Shown here one piece after another: positions 1 through 7,977 of a DNA stretch of 64,000 bases. Under the pieces are notes generated by a model. The model was not told the origin of the DNA, did no database searches, and saw nothing but the letters and a program-made list of their open reading frames with translations. The first letter of the stretch is position 1. Every line of letters starts with the position of its first letter. Both the position numbers and the translations under genes were made by a program. This DNA comes from an uncultured Coriobacteriaceae bacterium (GTDB lineage: Bacteria > Actinomycetota > Coriobacteriia > Coriobacteriales > Atopobiaceae): assembly GCA_902786015.1 (NCBI GenBank), contig CADAAU010000002.1, positions 164,981 through 228,980 of the forward strand. Reading direction: 5' to 3'.

Positions 1-69
1 TGGACGGACTGCGACCCCGTCGGCGAGGACTGGCGCCCGAGGCTCTTGCCCGACAAGTACTTCGCGTGA
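1..69 (+). CDS. C-terminal end of an unidentified protein (partial)
   Basis: The window opens inside a frame that runs 22 codons to TGA at 67-69; its residues include WTDCDPVGEDW near the start and end in KYFA. The family is not recognised. A diverged copy of the first 36 bases lies at 7326-7361 in a similar reading context, so this is probably a real gene end that was partly duplicated into the island rather than noncoding sequence. Its upstream part lies outside the window. Confidence 0.35.
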   Translation, partial: WTDCDPVGEDWRPRLLPDKYFA

Positions 70-78
70 GTGCGGCTG

Positions 79-104
79 TGGACCAGGTACCTGATACTTG
101 GTCC
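79..104. repeat. GGACC-type palindromic intergenic repeat, copy 1
   Basis: Imperfect palindrome beginning TGGACCAGGTACC and ending TTGGTCC, directly after the partial upstream gene. The same pattern recurs at 3307, 5456, 7556, 10641 and 15943, always between or beside accessory genes, which suggests a REP-like element. Confidence 0.7.
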
Positions 105-173
105 GTCCGTGTCTGACGGCCCAGGGTTTGACGGGTGTATGATGGTAGACAACCTCGGCGGAGGGAGGCGGAG

Positions 174-1379
174 ATGAGAAGGTTTAACACCACGGGACTC
201 TGTGTGTCAGGCAGGCACTACATGGTGGACGTATCGGGACGCGTCGAGGAGATGCGTGCCATGGTATGGCGCGGTGACTACTTCTGTGTGAACCGACCCC
301 GCCAGTACGGCAAGACGACGACACTCTCGACGCTCAAGCAGACGCTTGCGGCCGAGTGCGACGTGGCGAGCCTCAGCTTCCAGAGGCTCTCGCACGCCGA
401 CTTCGCGTCGGAGGCGTCGTTCGTCCGGGCGATTTGTCGCAACGTGGCCAAGGCCTTCCGCGCGCTTCCCTCTCCCGTCGCCGAGCGCATGCGCGAGGTG
501 GCGCGCGATCGTCGGACGGAGTGGGTGATGGACGACTTGTTCGACGCGTTCGAGGATTGGGTCGGAGCGTCCGATCGGACCGTCGTCCTCATCATAGACG
601 AAGTGGACAGCGCCACGAACAACCAGGTGTTCTTGGACTTCCTTGCTCGGCTGAGGGACCAGTATCTGCTGCGCGAGGAGGACCCCGCCTACCCTGCGTT
701 TCAGTCTGTGGTGCTCGCTGGAGTCACCGACGTGAAGCATTTGAAGGCAAAGATACGCCCCGAGGACCAGGCCAGACCCAACAGCCCCTGGAACATCGCG
801 GCCGACTTCGACGTGGTAATGTCTTTCGACGAGGCTGACGTTCGGGGCATGCTCGCGGACTACGAGGCGGACCACGCCACCGGCATGGACGTCACAGCAG
901 TCGCAGACGAGGTCGTGGCCTGGACGGGCGGCTACCCATACCTCGTGAGCCGAATCTGCCAGCTCGTGGACGAGCGCGGACTCGCGTGGGACTGCGGGGG
1001 CATCAACCGTGCCGTGAGGTTGCTGCTCGCGGACGATGACGTCGCACTCTTCGAGTCCCTCATGGGCCAGCTCGAGCGACGCCCCGAGCTCAAGCCCGTG
1101 TTGCGGGCCATGCTCGTGCGCGGCGAGCAGGTGGCGTACCTGCCCTACGACGAGACCCAAAAGCTGCTTAGGATGCATGGCTTCTGCCGTGAGCGCGCGG
1201 GCAGGCTCGTCGTCGCGAACCGCGTCTTCGAGACCCTGCTGTGCGACCACCTCCTCGGGGAGGAGCGCGGCGGCGGGTTCCGAAGCGCCGGCGACCTCGG
1301 TCGCAGCCGCTTCGTTCGCGGCGGCCGGCTCGACATGTGCGCCGTGCATGACAAGGTCCTCTGGGAGGAGACGATTTAG
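174..1379 (+). CDS. AAA-like domain ATPase (PF14516-type), no nuclease domain
   Basis: A 401-residue P-loop ATPase. The Walker A region reads NRPRQYGKTTTL, about 40 residues from the start, and Walker B reads VVLIIDEVDSA near residue 140. This RPRQYGKT form is typical of the AAA-like family PF14516; substrate and function are unknown. I chose the ATG at 174 over an in-frame GTG at 135 because GGAGGGAGG lies just upstream. Unlike the neighbouring ATPases at 1438 and 5488, no PD-(D/E)XK motif is visible in its C-terminal part. It converges on the next gene across a perfect hairpin. It is probably a free-standing member of the island's ATPase collection; the family call is firm and the role is not known. 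Confidence 0.8.
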   Translation: MRRFNTTGLCVSGRHYMVDVSGRVEEMRAMVWRGDYFCVNRPRQYGKTTTLSTLKQTLAAECDVASLSFQRLSHADFASEASFVRAICRNVAKAFRALPSPVAERMREVARDRRTEWVMDDLFDAFEDWVGASDRTVVLIIDEVDSATNNQVFLDFLARLRDQYLLREEDPAYPAFQSVVLAGVTDVKHLKAKIRPEDQARPNSPWNIAADFDVVMSFDEADVRGMLADYEADHATGMDVTAVADEVVAWTGGYPYLVSRICQLVDERGLAWDCGGINRAVRLLLADDDVALFESLMGQLERRPELKPVLRAMLVRGEQVAYLPYDETQKLLRMHGFCRERAGRLVVANRVFETLLCDHLLGEERGGGFRSAGDLGRSRFVRGGRLDMCAVHDKVLWEETI

Positions 1380-1399
1380 GATGGACCGCTGTGCCTAGC

Positions 1400-1434
1400 A
1401 CCGTTACAGAACCCACAGTGGGTTCTGTAACGGT
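1400..1434. terminator. Perfect 17-bp inverted repeat between convergent genes
   Basis: Arms ACCGTTACAGAACCCAC and its exact complement are separated by one base. It lies 20 bases after the gene at 174 and just before the stop of the minus-strand gene at 1438, so it can end transcription from both sides. It lacks a T-run. A one-arm copy at 3171 suggests a repeat element as well as a terminator. Confidence 0.65.
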
Positions 1435-1437
1435 CCG

Positions 1438-3087
1438 CTAGGATGCTCGCTCGATGTGGCAGTGGTGGCGCTTGTAGTTGTCGGCTCCGGGGCGTGCGTC
1501 GCGGTCGTAGGATATTCCCACGAGCAGAAGGTTATCGAGGTAGTGATCAAGCCTGCCCTCGTAACTACGGTCGCGGATTTGGGAGAGCGCGGTGTCGGCG
1601 GACTGGTCCCACTTGAGCTCCACGAGAAGCGCCGGCTTGTCGGGGCAGCGCGGCGACGGGAGATAGGCCACGTCGGCGTAGCCGCGACCGCTGTCGAGCT
1701 CCACGATCTCGGTGTACCACCTCTGCGCGGCGTAGTAGGCCAGTCTCACCGCGTAGGAGAGTGCGGCCTCCGAGTTGTAGCTCTTGTTCTCGGCGCGGTC
1801 GTGCGCCTCGTCGAGCAGCTTTGCAACGCGCCCCTCATCTAGCGCGAGCGTAGCAAGCACGAGTTCCTTGGAGCGCTCGTAGGCCTCGAAGGTCGGCTCC
1901 CAGTCGGGGTCCTCGGTGGACTCGCGGAAGATCTGCAGCACCTCGCGATTGGGCACGAACGCGGCGCGCTCGCGATCGTCCCAGCCGAGGTAGCCTAGGT
2001 GGACGAGCATCGCAAGCACGTCGTCGGCCCTCTTGAAGGACGTCATGTCGTTCTGGTAGGTGCCCAAGCCCACCGGTACGCGCGCCCCGTCCATGAGCAA
2101 CGCTACCTTCTCCCTGAGCCCGTCGAAGTTGCGGCGTATGTGGGCCGCGAGCGCCTCGTAGGTCTCGGTGCCGCCCCAGTAGTTGTCTATCTTGCCAGAC
2201 GACACCGCCTTCGCCACCGAGAGCGGTGCGTAGAGCGAAAAGCGCGGGGCCTCGGATTCCCTCGGCGGCACGGCGCCCGAGACCTCGTAGCCGTCGTACC
2301 AGTCCCGCATCGTCTGGAAGTCGCGCCCGTACTTCTCGCAGAGCTCGCGCACCTCCTCCTCCGTGAATCCCGTGTACTCGGCGAGTTGCAGCGGCAGGGC
2401 CATCGAGTATTCGTCGAACATGTTGAGCGCCGAGTGGACGCCGTACTTCTTGACGGGCAGGATGCCCGTCATGTAGGCAAGCGCCACGAACGGCTGGTCC
2501 TTGAGCCAGTTGCGCAGGAAGTCGAGGTAGGCCCGCTGGCCGGCCTCGTCGCTGGCCCGCTCGCGCATGGGGACGTCCCACTCGTCGATTACCACGACGA
2601 AGGGCCTGCCGGTGCTTGCGTATATCCTGTACATAACGTCGAGCAACCGCAGCCTCCGCCCGTAGCGCACGTCGGGGTAGGCCTCCATCAGCTCGTCCGC
2701 CACCTCCTCGGTGAGATATGCGAGCATGTCCCGCACGTCCTCGGAGTCCTCGAGGAACTCCGTCATCGTGACGCGCACGACGTCAAAGGTGCCCAGGAAG
2801 GCGTCCCACGGGCGCGGCTCGCCTACGCGCATGGTCACGGGCTCGGTTTGTGCTAGCTTCAGCCCCTCGAAGAGGCCTCGCGCGCTCGTACCCCTCCCGT
2901 AGTAGGCGCACAGCATGTCGGCGGCCATCGTCTTGCCGAATCGGCGCGGACGGGAGACGCAGACGTACTTCCTGTTCGTGCCCACGCAGGAGTTGAGGTA
3001 GGAGAGCATGGCGGTTTTATCGACGAAGACCGCCGAGCCCACCGCCTCCGCAAACCTGCCACCGCCAGGGTTTAGATATCTTCCCAT
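1438..3087 (-). CDS. AAA-ATPase-like / PD-(D/E)XK nuclease family protein
   Basis: A 549-residue protein with an N-terminal ATPase domain (PF09820-type) and a C-terminal PD-(D/E)XK nuclease-like domain (PF08011/DUF1703-type). Visible motifs: SRPRRFGKT at residues 45-53 (Walker A), FVVVIDEWD at 163-171 (Walker B), and GYADVAYLP followed by ALLVELKW around 469-493, giving the D...ExK catalytic pattern. The N terminus MGRYLNPGG is shared with the gene at 5488 and with the relic at 11129, so these are paralogs. Members of this family are often multicopy in gut and oral anaerobes, but no biochemical role is established. Length is normal and motifs are intact, so it is probably functional. The ATG has AGGGA upstream on the minus strand. 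Confidence 0.88.
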   Translation of the reverse strand: MGRYLNPGGGRFAEAVGSAVFVDKTAMLSYLNSCVGTNRKYVCVSRPRRFGKTMAADMLCAYYGRGTSARGLFEGLKLAQTEPVTMRVGEPRPWDAFLGTFDVVRVTMTEFLEDSEDVRDMLAYLTEEVADELMEAYPDVRYGRRLRLLDVMYRIYASTGRPFVVVIDEWDVPMRERASDEAGQRAYLDFLRNWLKDQPFVALAYMTGILPVKKYGVHSALNMFDEYSMALPLQLAEYTGFTEEEVRELCEKYGRDFQTMRDWYDGYEVSGAVPPRESEAPRFSLYAPLSVAKAVSSGKIDNYWGGTETYEALAAHIRRNFDGLREKVALLMDGARVPVGLGTYQNDMTSFKRADDVLAMLVHLGYLGWDDRERAAFVPNREVLQIFRESTEDPDWEPTFEAYERSKELVLATLALDEGRVAKLLDEAHDRAENKSYNSEAALSYAVRLAYYAAQRWYTEIVELDSGRGYADVAYLPSPRCPDKPALLVELKWDQSADTALSQIRDRSYEGRLDHYLDNLLLVGISYDRDARPGADNYKRHHCHIERAS

Positions 3088-3170
3088 ATGTCCCTCCGCC
3101 TCGTTCCCATGCCTATACGTGCATGATAGCCCAACATCGAAGCGCCATGGTGTGTGCCGTCGGACTTGCT

Positions 3171-3191
3171 ACCGTTACAGAACCCACAGTG
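3171..3191. repeat. Single-arm copy of the ACCGTTACAG repeat
   Basis: Identical to 1400-1420 (ACCGTTACAGAACCCACAG and on), but without the complementary arm. It lies about 85 bases upstream of the ATPase-nuclease gene start, so that gene is bracketed by the full palindrome at one end and this arm at the other. Confidence 0.7.
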
Positions 3192-3198
3192 CCAGATT

Positions 3199-3405
3199 CG
3201 TGGTCCGCACATTCCACCTACAGACGAGGGACTGGGAGGACGGCTTCGCCGACGGCCAGGTGGCCGGCCAGGCCGCCTCGATTGACGGCTGGCGGCCGAC
3301 CACCCCGGACCGGTGTGCCTGGCACGTGGCCCATGCGACGGACCAGCGTGCCAGGTACACCGGTCCGTCGCTTCGCAAGGCGGCCCGACGGGGAGGGTCC
3401 CCTCG
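3199..3405 (+). pseudogene. Relic of the 3' end of a ChW-repeat surface protein gene
   Basis: Codons at 3199-3270 read a broken ChW repeat (HLQTRDWEDGFADGQVAG), close to HLQTKGWEDGFADGQVAG in the large gene at 11984. They run straight into AASIDG, the C terminus of that protein, so one repeat has been deleted out. The sequence at about 3370-3405 matches bases downstream of the large gene near 16012. This is a decayed partial duplicate carrying the gene end plus its downstream repeats. There is no start codon or leader. Confidence 0.75.
3307..3365. repeat. GGACC-type palindromic repeat, copy 2 (two units)
   Basis: Two units of the GGACC...GGTCC palindrome in tandem: one from GGACCGGTGTGCCTGG and a second ending GTACACCGGTCC. 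The position relative to the ChW gene-end relic matches the copy at 15943 downstream of the full ChW gene, so it moved with that segment. Confidence 0.65.
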
Positions 3406-3433
3406 GGCGCTCGCCTCTTTCTGTTGACGTTCG

Positions 3434-4750
3434 TCATCTGCAGACGCCTGCATATGCGCGCGATAGCTGCGAAAGGCCCCAGAGGGGGACGTTCGCGATC
3501 CATCCCTCGTCTCGATACGCGGAGAGGGATGTCCGGACGCACCTCTGGAGGTCGAAGGTCTCGCGTGCGACCCGCAGGCTCTTCGCCTTGAGGTTCTCGG
3601 AGGCCTTCACCTCCAGGGGGATGACCCCGGACCCCTCGTCGATGGCGAAGTCGACCTCGGCCGTCGCGCGCTCCGCGCTCCAGTAGAAGGGTCTCCTCCC
3701 CTGTGCGAGCAGCTCCTGCAGCACGTACTGCTCCGTGAGCGCGCCTTTAAACTCCGTGAAGAGGCGCGATCCATCCAGCACGATTGCGGGAGGGAGCTCG
3801 GACAGGGCTCCTAGCAGGCCGACGTCGAGGGCATAGAGCTTGAACGCCGCGAGGTCTTCGTATCCCGACAGGGGGCAGCGCAGCGCCTTCACCCTCGGCA
3901 CCTTCGTGACGACCCCATAGTCTCGAAGCCATTGGATTGCCTCCTCAAGGTCCTTCGCCCGCGCCCCTTTGCGTACGGCGCCGTACACGAAGCGCCTGTT
4001 CTCTCGCGCGAGCTGGGAGGGGACGGAGCGCCAGACCATGCGCATGCGCTCCACCAGACGGGCCGGCGCATGCTTCCCGAAGTCGCCCTCGAAGTCCGCG
4101 AGAATCTGCAGCTGGATGTCGCGGGCGCCAAGGAAGTCGGTGGACTCGGCGAATGCGGACACGACTTCGGGCATGCCCCCGACCACAAGGTACTCTCGCA
4201 GCATGCGCTCTACGCGCTCCTTCGCGCTGCGGGATACGAGGCCGAGGTCCCCCCGGCAGATGGCGTCGGCCAGCATTTCCTCGCCCATCGCCATAAGGAA
4301 TTCCGTGAAGGAGAGGGGCCGCAGCGTGAAGGAGTCGACCTTGCCCACGGGGAAGGTCTCGCCCTCGTGGAGCTCGATCCCCAGATAGGATCCGGCGGCT
4401 GCCACATGGTACTCCCGTGCCTCCTCGCAGAAGTACTTGAGCGAGGTCAATGCGCGCGGGGCCTCTTGGATTTCGTCGAGGATGAGCAGGGTCGCCTCGG
4501 GATTGATGCGCGTTCCGCGGCGCAGCTCGAGCTCGGAGATGATGCGCTTTGGGTCGAGGTCCTCTAGGAACAGGGACCTGAGCCCTGCCTCCTTGAGGAA
4601 GTCGACGTGGACGAAGGATTCGAAGCGCGTGCGGCCGAGCTCCTTGAGAAGCCAGGTCTTTCCCACCTGGCGCGCACCATAGAGCAGAAGGGGCTTTCGC
4701 TGCGGATTCTTCGCCCACAAATCAAGGCTGCTTAGCAAAGAGCGATACAT
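3434..4750 (-). CDS. AAA_14 ATPase with DUF4143 domain
   Basis: A 438-residue protein. The AAA_14 domain has LLLYGARQVGKTWLL around residues 20-34 (Walker A) and LLILDEIQEAPRA near 90-105 (Walker B plus the sensor region usual in this family). The C-terminal half matches the DUF4143 pattern, including a late region ending in VDFAIDEGSGVIPLEVKAS, where D...ExK resembles a nuclease core. I chose the start at 4750 because AGGAAAG lies upstream; a longer frame to 4795 lacks a site. These ATPases are widespread and multicopy, with unknown function. The gene is intact and shares the block with two ATPase-nuclease genes on the same strand. Confidence 0.85.
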   Translation of the reverse strand: MYRSLLSSLDLWAKNPQRKPLLLYGARQVGKTWLLKELGRTRFESFVHVDFLKEAGLRSLFLEDLDPKRIISELELRRGTRINPEATLLILDEIQEAPRALTSLKYFCEEAREYHVAAAGSYLGIELHEGETFPVGKVDSFTLRPLSFTEFLMAMGEEMLADAICRGDLGLVSRSAKERVERMLREYLVVGGMPEVVSAFAESTDFLGARDIQLQILADFEGDFGKHAPARLVERMRMVWRSVPSQLARENRRFVYGAVRKGARAKDLEEAIQWLRDYGVVTKVPRVKALRCPLSGYEDLAAFKLYALDVGLLGALSELPPAIVLDGSRLFTEFKGALTEQYVLQELLAQGRRPFYWSAERATAEVDFAIDEGSGVIPLEVKASENLKAKSLRVARETFDLQRCVRTSLSAYRDEGWIANVPLWGLSQLSRAYAGVCR

Positions 4751-4905
4751 ACACCCAACTTTCCTTTGTAATTTGCAGGAGTATAGCACAAACATAGAAT
4801 GTAAATACGTCCCGTGTTTGAGGTCGGTGCATGGGACAGGGAACGCGTGGTAAAGGGTCGCCCCCGCTCATCACGAATGACGAGTCTGGCGTTGACCACG
4901 TGCCC

Positions 4906-4944
4906 GGCGCCGTTACGTTGCCCAGAGGGTTTTGTAACGGCGCC
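4906..4944. repeat. Inverted repeat related to the 1400 palindrome
   Basis: Arms GGCGCCGTTAC and GTAACGGCGCC flank a 17-base loop. The CCGTTAC core is shared with the hairpin at 1400. It sits between the divergent DUF4143 gene and the nucleotidyltransferase gene, just upstream of the promoter-like motif at 4951. Confidence 0.55.
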
Positions 4945-4950
4945 GCTCGC

Positions 4951-4962
4951 ATGCGCTAAAAT
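4951..4962 (+). promoter_or_regulatory. Promoter-like motif ATGCGCTAAAAT
   Basis: A -10-like hexamer TAAAAT preceded by ATGCGC, 34 bases upstream of the nucleotidyltransferase start. The same 12-base pattern recurs upstream of metG, hisS and other genes in the window, which supports a promoter role. Confidence 0.5.
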
Positions 4963-4995
4963 CGGTCTCACGGCGCATTCGTTGGAGGGAGTCCA

Positions 4996-5301
4996 ATGGA
5001 CGAGGAAGGTCCATACGGCTTGCGGAGTGAGGTGCTAAGCGGCATATGTGCCCTTGCGCAGAAATACGATCTCGAGCGCCTGGTCCTCTTTGGTTCCCGT
5101 GCGCGTGGCGACAATCGTCCTCGTAGTGATATCGACTTGGCTTGCAGCGGAGGTGACTTTGCGCGGTTTTCTGTAGGCGTGGATGAACTCGTTCCTACGC
5201 TGCTCCAATTTGACTTCGTGAGTCTGGATGGACCCATGCAAGCCGGTCTTGCCGAGGCCATCGACCGAGAGGGCGTGGTGCTCTATGCCAAACAAGCTTG
5301 A
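4996..5301 (+). CDS. MNT-type nucleotidyltransferase
   Basis: A 101-residue minimal nucleotidyltransferase. The signature GSRARGDNRPRSDIDLA around residues 33-50 has the GS and DxD features of DNA polymerase beta-like MNT domains. In MNT/HEPN toxin-antitoxin pairs the MNT protein neutralises the HEPN partner, in studied cases by adenylylation. The ATG follows GGAGGGAG. The expected partner gene starts at 5285, overlapping by 17 bases, but only 21 codons of it survive. The antitoxin-like half therefore stands alone, and whether it still acts is unclear. Confidence 0.85.
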   Translation: MDEEGPYGLRSEVLSGICALAQKYDLERLVLFGSRARGDNRPRSDIDLACSGGDFARFSVGVDELVPTLLQFDFVSLDGPMQAGLAEAIDREGVVLYAKQA

Positions 5302-5350
5302 GAACCTCGAACGAGCCCTTTGGAGCATGCCAAGAGTTTTTGACTACTAA
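5285..5350 (+). pseudogene. Truncated HEPN / nucleotidyltransferase substrate-binding partner
   Basis: ATG at 5285 opens 21 codons reading MPNKLENLERALW and on to DY, then TAA. An N terminus of the form M-x-K-L-E-N-x-x-x-A-L is typical of the HI0074/HEPN partner that follows MNT genes. The normal protein is roughly 130 residues, so about five sixths is missing. The downstream sequence to 5455 shows no continuation that I can read. The call rests on position and the short motif. Confidence 0.5.
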
Positions 5351-5455
5351 AGACGTCGTATGCTGCTGGGATGATTGACGATGAGCGGGTGTGGCTCGTA
5401 GAAGTCGTTGAACCAGGCGTCGAGATGGTCGTAGCCCCTGACGCCGAAGCGGAGA

Positions 5456-5483
5456 TGGACCAGTGTACCTGGTACCTGGTCCA
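5456..5483. repeat. GGACC-type palindromic repeat, copy 3
   Basis: Near-perfect palindrome TGGACCAGTGTACC followed by TGGTACCTGGTCCA, ending 4 bases before the 3' end of the minus-strand ATPase-nuclease gene. It is the cleanest single copy of the family. Confidence 0.75.
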
Positions 5484-5487
5484 CGCC

Positions 5488-7095
5488 TCACACCTCGGTG
5501 ATGCTGCAGGTGTGCTCCTTGGTGTCGGCGTCGTAGGTCACGGCCACCAGGAGGATCGGCACCCCCAGGTCCCGCAGCACCTGCGGGTAGTCGCGGTCGA
5601 GCACCTGGCCCACCGCGGCGCTCACGGGCCTGTCCCACTTGAGCTCCACGAGAAGCGCCGGCCTTCCCGACCCTCGCCTCGGCAGGTAGGCCACGTCGGC
5701 GTAGCCGTGGCCTGAGGGCAGCTCGTCCACGCACGCCCACTCGTCCACCGCGGCGACCAGTGCCGCCTTGACGACCGCCCGCAGCGCCTGCTCGCCGTTG
5801 TAGTGCACCGGCGCGCAGGCCGCGTCGTGGGCGCGTCCGATCGCCGCGGCCACGGCGGCCTCGTCACGGACGAGCACGGACTCCACGAGCCGCATCGAGT
5901 CGCGCATGACGCGGGCGACGCGGGCGTGGCGGCTCGCCTCGACGGCGTTTCTCAGCTCGCCCCGCACCTCCTCGTTGGGAACCCGCGCCCGCCCGGTGCC
6001 CATGTCGTAGCAGAGATAGCCCAGGTGCACCAGCAGCGTGAGCGCGTCGTCGCGGTCGCTTATCGACGTCATGTCGTTCTGGAACCTCGCGGGGTTTACG
6101 CGGATTGCCTCGCCGCCGATGGCGCGCAGGACGTCGCACTGCAGCCCCTCGAAGTCCATGTCTATGTAGCGGCGCAGCTCCTCGAAGGTCTCGGTGGAGG
6201 GCCAGTAGGATCCCGTCCTGCCCCTCTCGCATGCGAGCATCACCGAGTAGGGCGCGTAGGCGGCCACGTGGCGCGGCTCGCCGCGAGCGGGCCTGAAGGC
6301 CGGCAGGTCGTAGCCGTCGTACCAGCGGCGCACGTCGTCGACGTCGAGGCCGCACTCGTCGCACAGTCCCTCGACCTCGCTGTCGGTGAATCCCACGTAG
6401 GGGACGTACTGCCCGGGATCGACCATCGTGTACTCCCTGAAGTCCGAGACGGCCGACTGGTGGGCGTACTTCTTTATGGGCAGGATTCCCGTCATGTAGG
6501 CGCCGGCGACGACCTCGGGCGTGAATGTCGCATCCTTGAACAACGACCGCAGCCACTCGGCGTAGGCGTCCTGGGCGGCGCGGTCGTCCTGCGCGAGGCG
6601 GTAGGGCGCGTCCCACTCGTCTATCACGAAGACGAACTTCCTGCCCGTCGCCTCGACGACGTCCCAGAACGCGTCCTTGAGTGGGCTCCCGCCGCCCGCG
6701 TAGCCCTCGCCTGCGTCCGGGAGCACACGGCGCAGCTCGCCGAGCAGCAGCCTTCTGAGCTCGGGGACCACGCCTGCGGGGCCGGCGGCCTCGATCACCC
6801 CCGTCATGTCAAGCTTGACGACGTTGTACGCGTTGAGGTGCTCGTCCCAGCCGTCGCGACGCGACACCTCGAGCCCCTCGAAGAGCTCACGCGAGTCGCA
6901 GCCGCGGCTGTAGAACGCCGCGACCGCCTGCGCCGCGTAGCTCTTGCCGAAGCGCCTCGGGCGGCTCACCATAACGAGCCCCCTCGTGGTGTTGAGCGTG
7001 GAGTCGAAGAGCGACACGAGGCCTGTCTTGTCCACGTACTCGCTGCCGACTATCCTCGCGAATCCCTCGTTGCCAGGGTTTACGTAGCGTCCCAC
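5488..7095 (-). CDS. AAA-ATPase-like / PD-(D/E)XK nuclease family protein
   Basis: A 535-residue paralog of the gene at 1438. It begins MGRYVNPGN, carries SRPRRFGKS at residues 44-52 (Walker A), KFVFVIDEWDAP near 170-180 (Walker B), and a C-terminal GYADVAYLP ... ALLVELKWD nuclease motif around 460-485. The two proteins align along most of their length, including an AYMTGILPIKKYAHQSA segment, so they arose by duplication. It is full length with catalytic residues present. The start ATG has GAGGGAGG upstream. Function in the family is not established; the nuclease fold suggests action on nucleic acid. Confidence 0.88.
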   Translation of the reverse strand: MGRYVNPGNEGFARIVGSEYVDKTGLVSLFDSTLNTTRGLVMVSRPRRFGKSYAAQAVAAFYSRGCDSRELFEGLEVSRRDGWDEHLNAYNVVKLDMTGVIEAAGPAGVVPELRRLLLGELRRVLPDAGEGYAGGGSPLKDAFWDVVEATGRKFVFVIDEWDAPYRLAQDDRAAQDAYAEWLRSLFKDATFTPEVVAGAYMTGILPIKKYAHQSAVSDFREYTMVDPGQYVPYVGFTDSEVEGLCDECGLDVDDVRRWYDGYDLPAFRPARGEPRHVAAYAPYSVMLACERGRTGSYWPSTETFEELRRYIDMDFEGLQCDVLRAIGGEAIRVNPARFQNDMTSISDRDDALTLLVHLGYLCYDMGTGRARVPNEEVRGELRNAVEASRHARVARVMRDSMRLVESVLVRDEAAVAAAIGRAHDAACAPVHYNGEQALRAVVKAALVAAVDEWACVDELPSGHGYADVAYLPRRGSGRPALLVELKWDRPVSAAVGQVLDRDYPQVLRDLGVPILLVAVTYDADTKEHTCSITEV

Positions 7096-7249
7096 GTTGG
7101 CCTCCCTCTCGTTGCCGTCCCTAGGGCCGATTATACCTTGTGCAGCGTGGGTGCCGCTCGCGAAGGCGGGCGAAGAAGACGGCCCCGGGACCGTTGCCGA
7201 TTAGACATTTCTTTATACAGGGGATGAGGGACTATTCCTACTGCATAAG

Positions 7250-7361
7250 GGTCGCGCGCGTAACGCCCTGCCCACGCATCGCGTCGGCGTGGGACGACGG
7301 GATCGGAATCTCGCCGAAGCGCCTTTGGACGGACTGCGGCTCCGTTGGCTTGGACTGGCAC
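7250..7361 (+). pseudogene. Relic related to the gene end at 1-69
   Basis: Bases 7326-7361 match 1-36 at about 30 of 36 positions; the frame reads WTDCGSVGLDW against WTDCDPVGEDW. Coding-like sequence extends upstream (ITPRAS-like residues then ISPKRLW) but has no start. It is a diverged fragment of the same unknown gene. The wider gap from 7096 to 7782 otherwise holds only a GGACC repeat and no gene I can support. Confidence 0.4.
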
Positions 7362-7555
7362 ACGAACCATATGCCCGGCGACGCTTCGCACGAGCGTGGA
7401 GTGGCCTCTAGCCCCGCTTGTGTCCCAGGCTCTGCCCGGGCGCGGAGTGGGGGACTGCTCTGCGCCGTCTACTCGTCAGCCACGGCATCGCCCAAACGTT
7501 CCCGATCGACGGTCGGAGGCTGACGAGCCCGCAAAGTGTGTAGTTCGGGGATACA

Positions 7556-7594
7556 GACCAGGTACCAGGTACGCCGGTCCGTTTCGCCGGTCCG
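7556..7594. repeat. GGACC-type palindromic repeat, copy 4
   Basis: Reads AGACCAGGTACCAGGTACGC then CGGTCC, followed by a second CGCCGGTCCG. It is a degenerate member of the family, with the terminal half-site duplicated. Confidence 0.55.
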
Positions 7595-7782
7595 TTTATA
7601 TATGGACGTCTGTCGCCTGTTCGCGCATTGCCGCGACGGCGAGCCTGCTACCGGAGACCACGCGGGTGCCTGCAGAACGAGGCTTGACCGACCATGCGGA
7701 ATAGTCGCAACGCTCCTCAAGGGACGTTATGATTGATTACGGAAGATTGCGCTGAGTACGTTAGCGGAAAGGAGGTGCCATC

Positions 7783-7977
7783 ATGGCAACGTCAAGTATC
7801 ATCGATAACATCAGAATCAATAATCCAAAGGTGCTGGAAGAGTATGCTGCGGCCATGGAGGCCGCCGAGAGAGAGCCGATTGCGCCGCTGGCCAGACCCA
7901 CCGCCAGAAGGATTACCGACCTCGCCGAAATGAAGGCGATCATACTTCGCGGAATCGAAAACTGGGGCGGGAAATGA
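7783..7977 (+). CDS. Small antitoxin-like protein of a GNAT toxin pair
   Basis: A 64-residue acidic and helical protein (MATSSIIDNIRINNPKVLEE and on, ending NWGGK). AAGGAGGTG precedes the ATG at ideal distance. It overlaps by four bases (ATGA) the start of a broken acetyltransferase frame, the layout of type II antitoxin-GNAT toxin modules. The family of the small protein is not recognised from sequence alone; the assignment comes from its partner. If the toxin is dead, this gene is an orphan. Confidence 0.55.
   Translation: MATSSIIDNIRINNPKVLEEYAAAMEAAEREPIAPLARPTARRITDLAEMKAIILRGIENWGGK

Noticed and set aside
207..1349. Long minus-strand frame opposite the first ATPase gene
   Set aside because: It mirrors a GC-rich plus-strand gene with clear Walker motifs; its own residues show only His/Val/Arg-rich composition typical of antisense frames.
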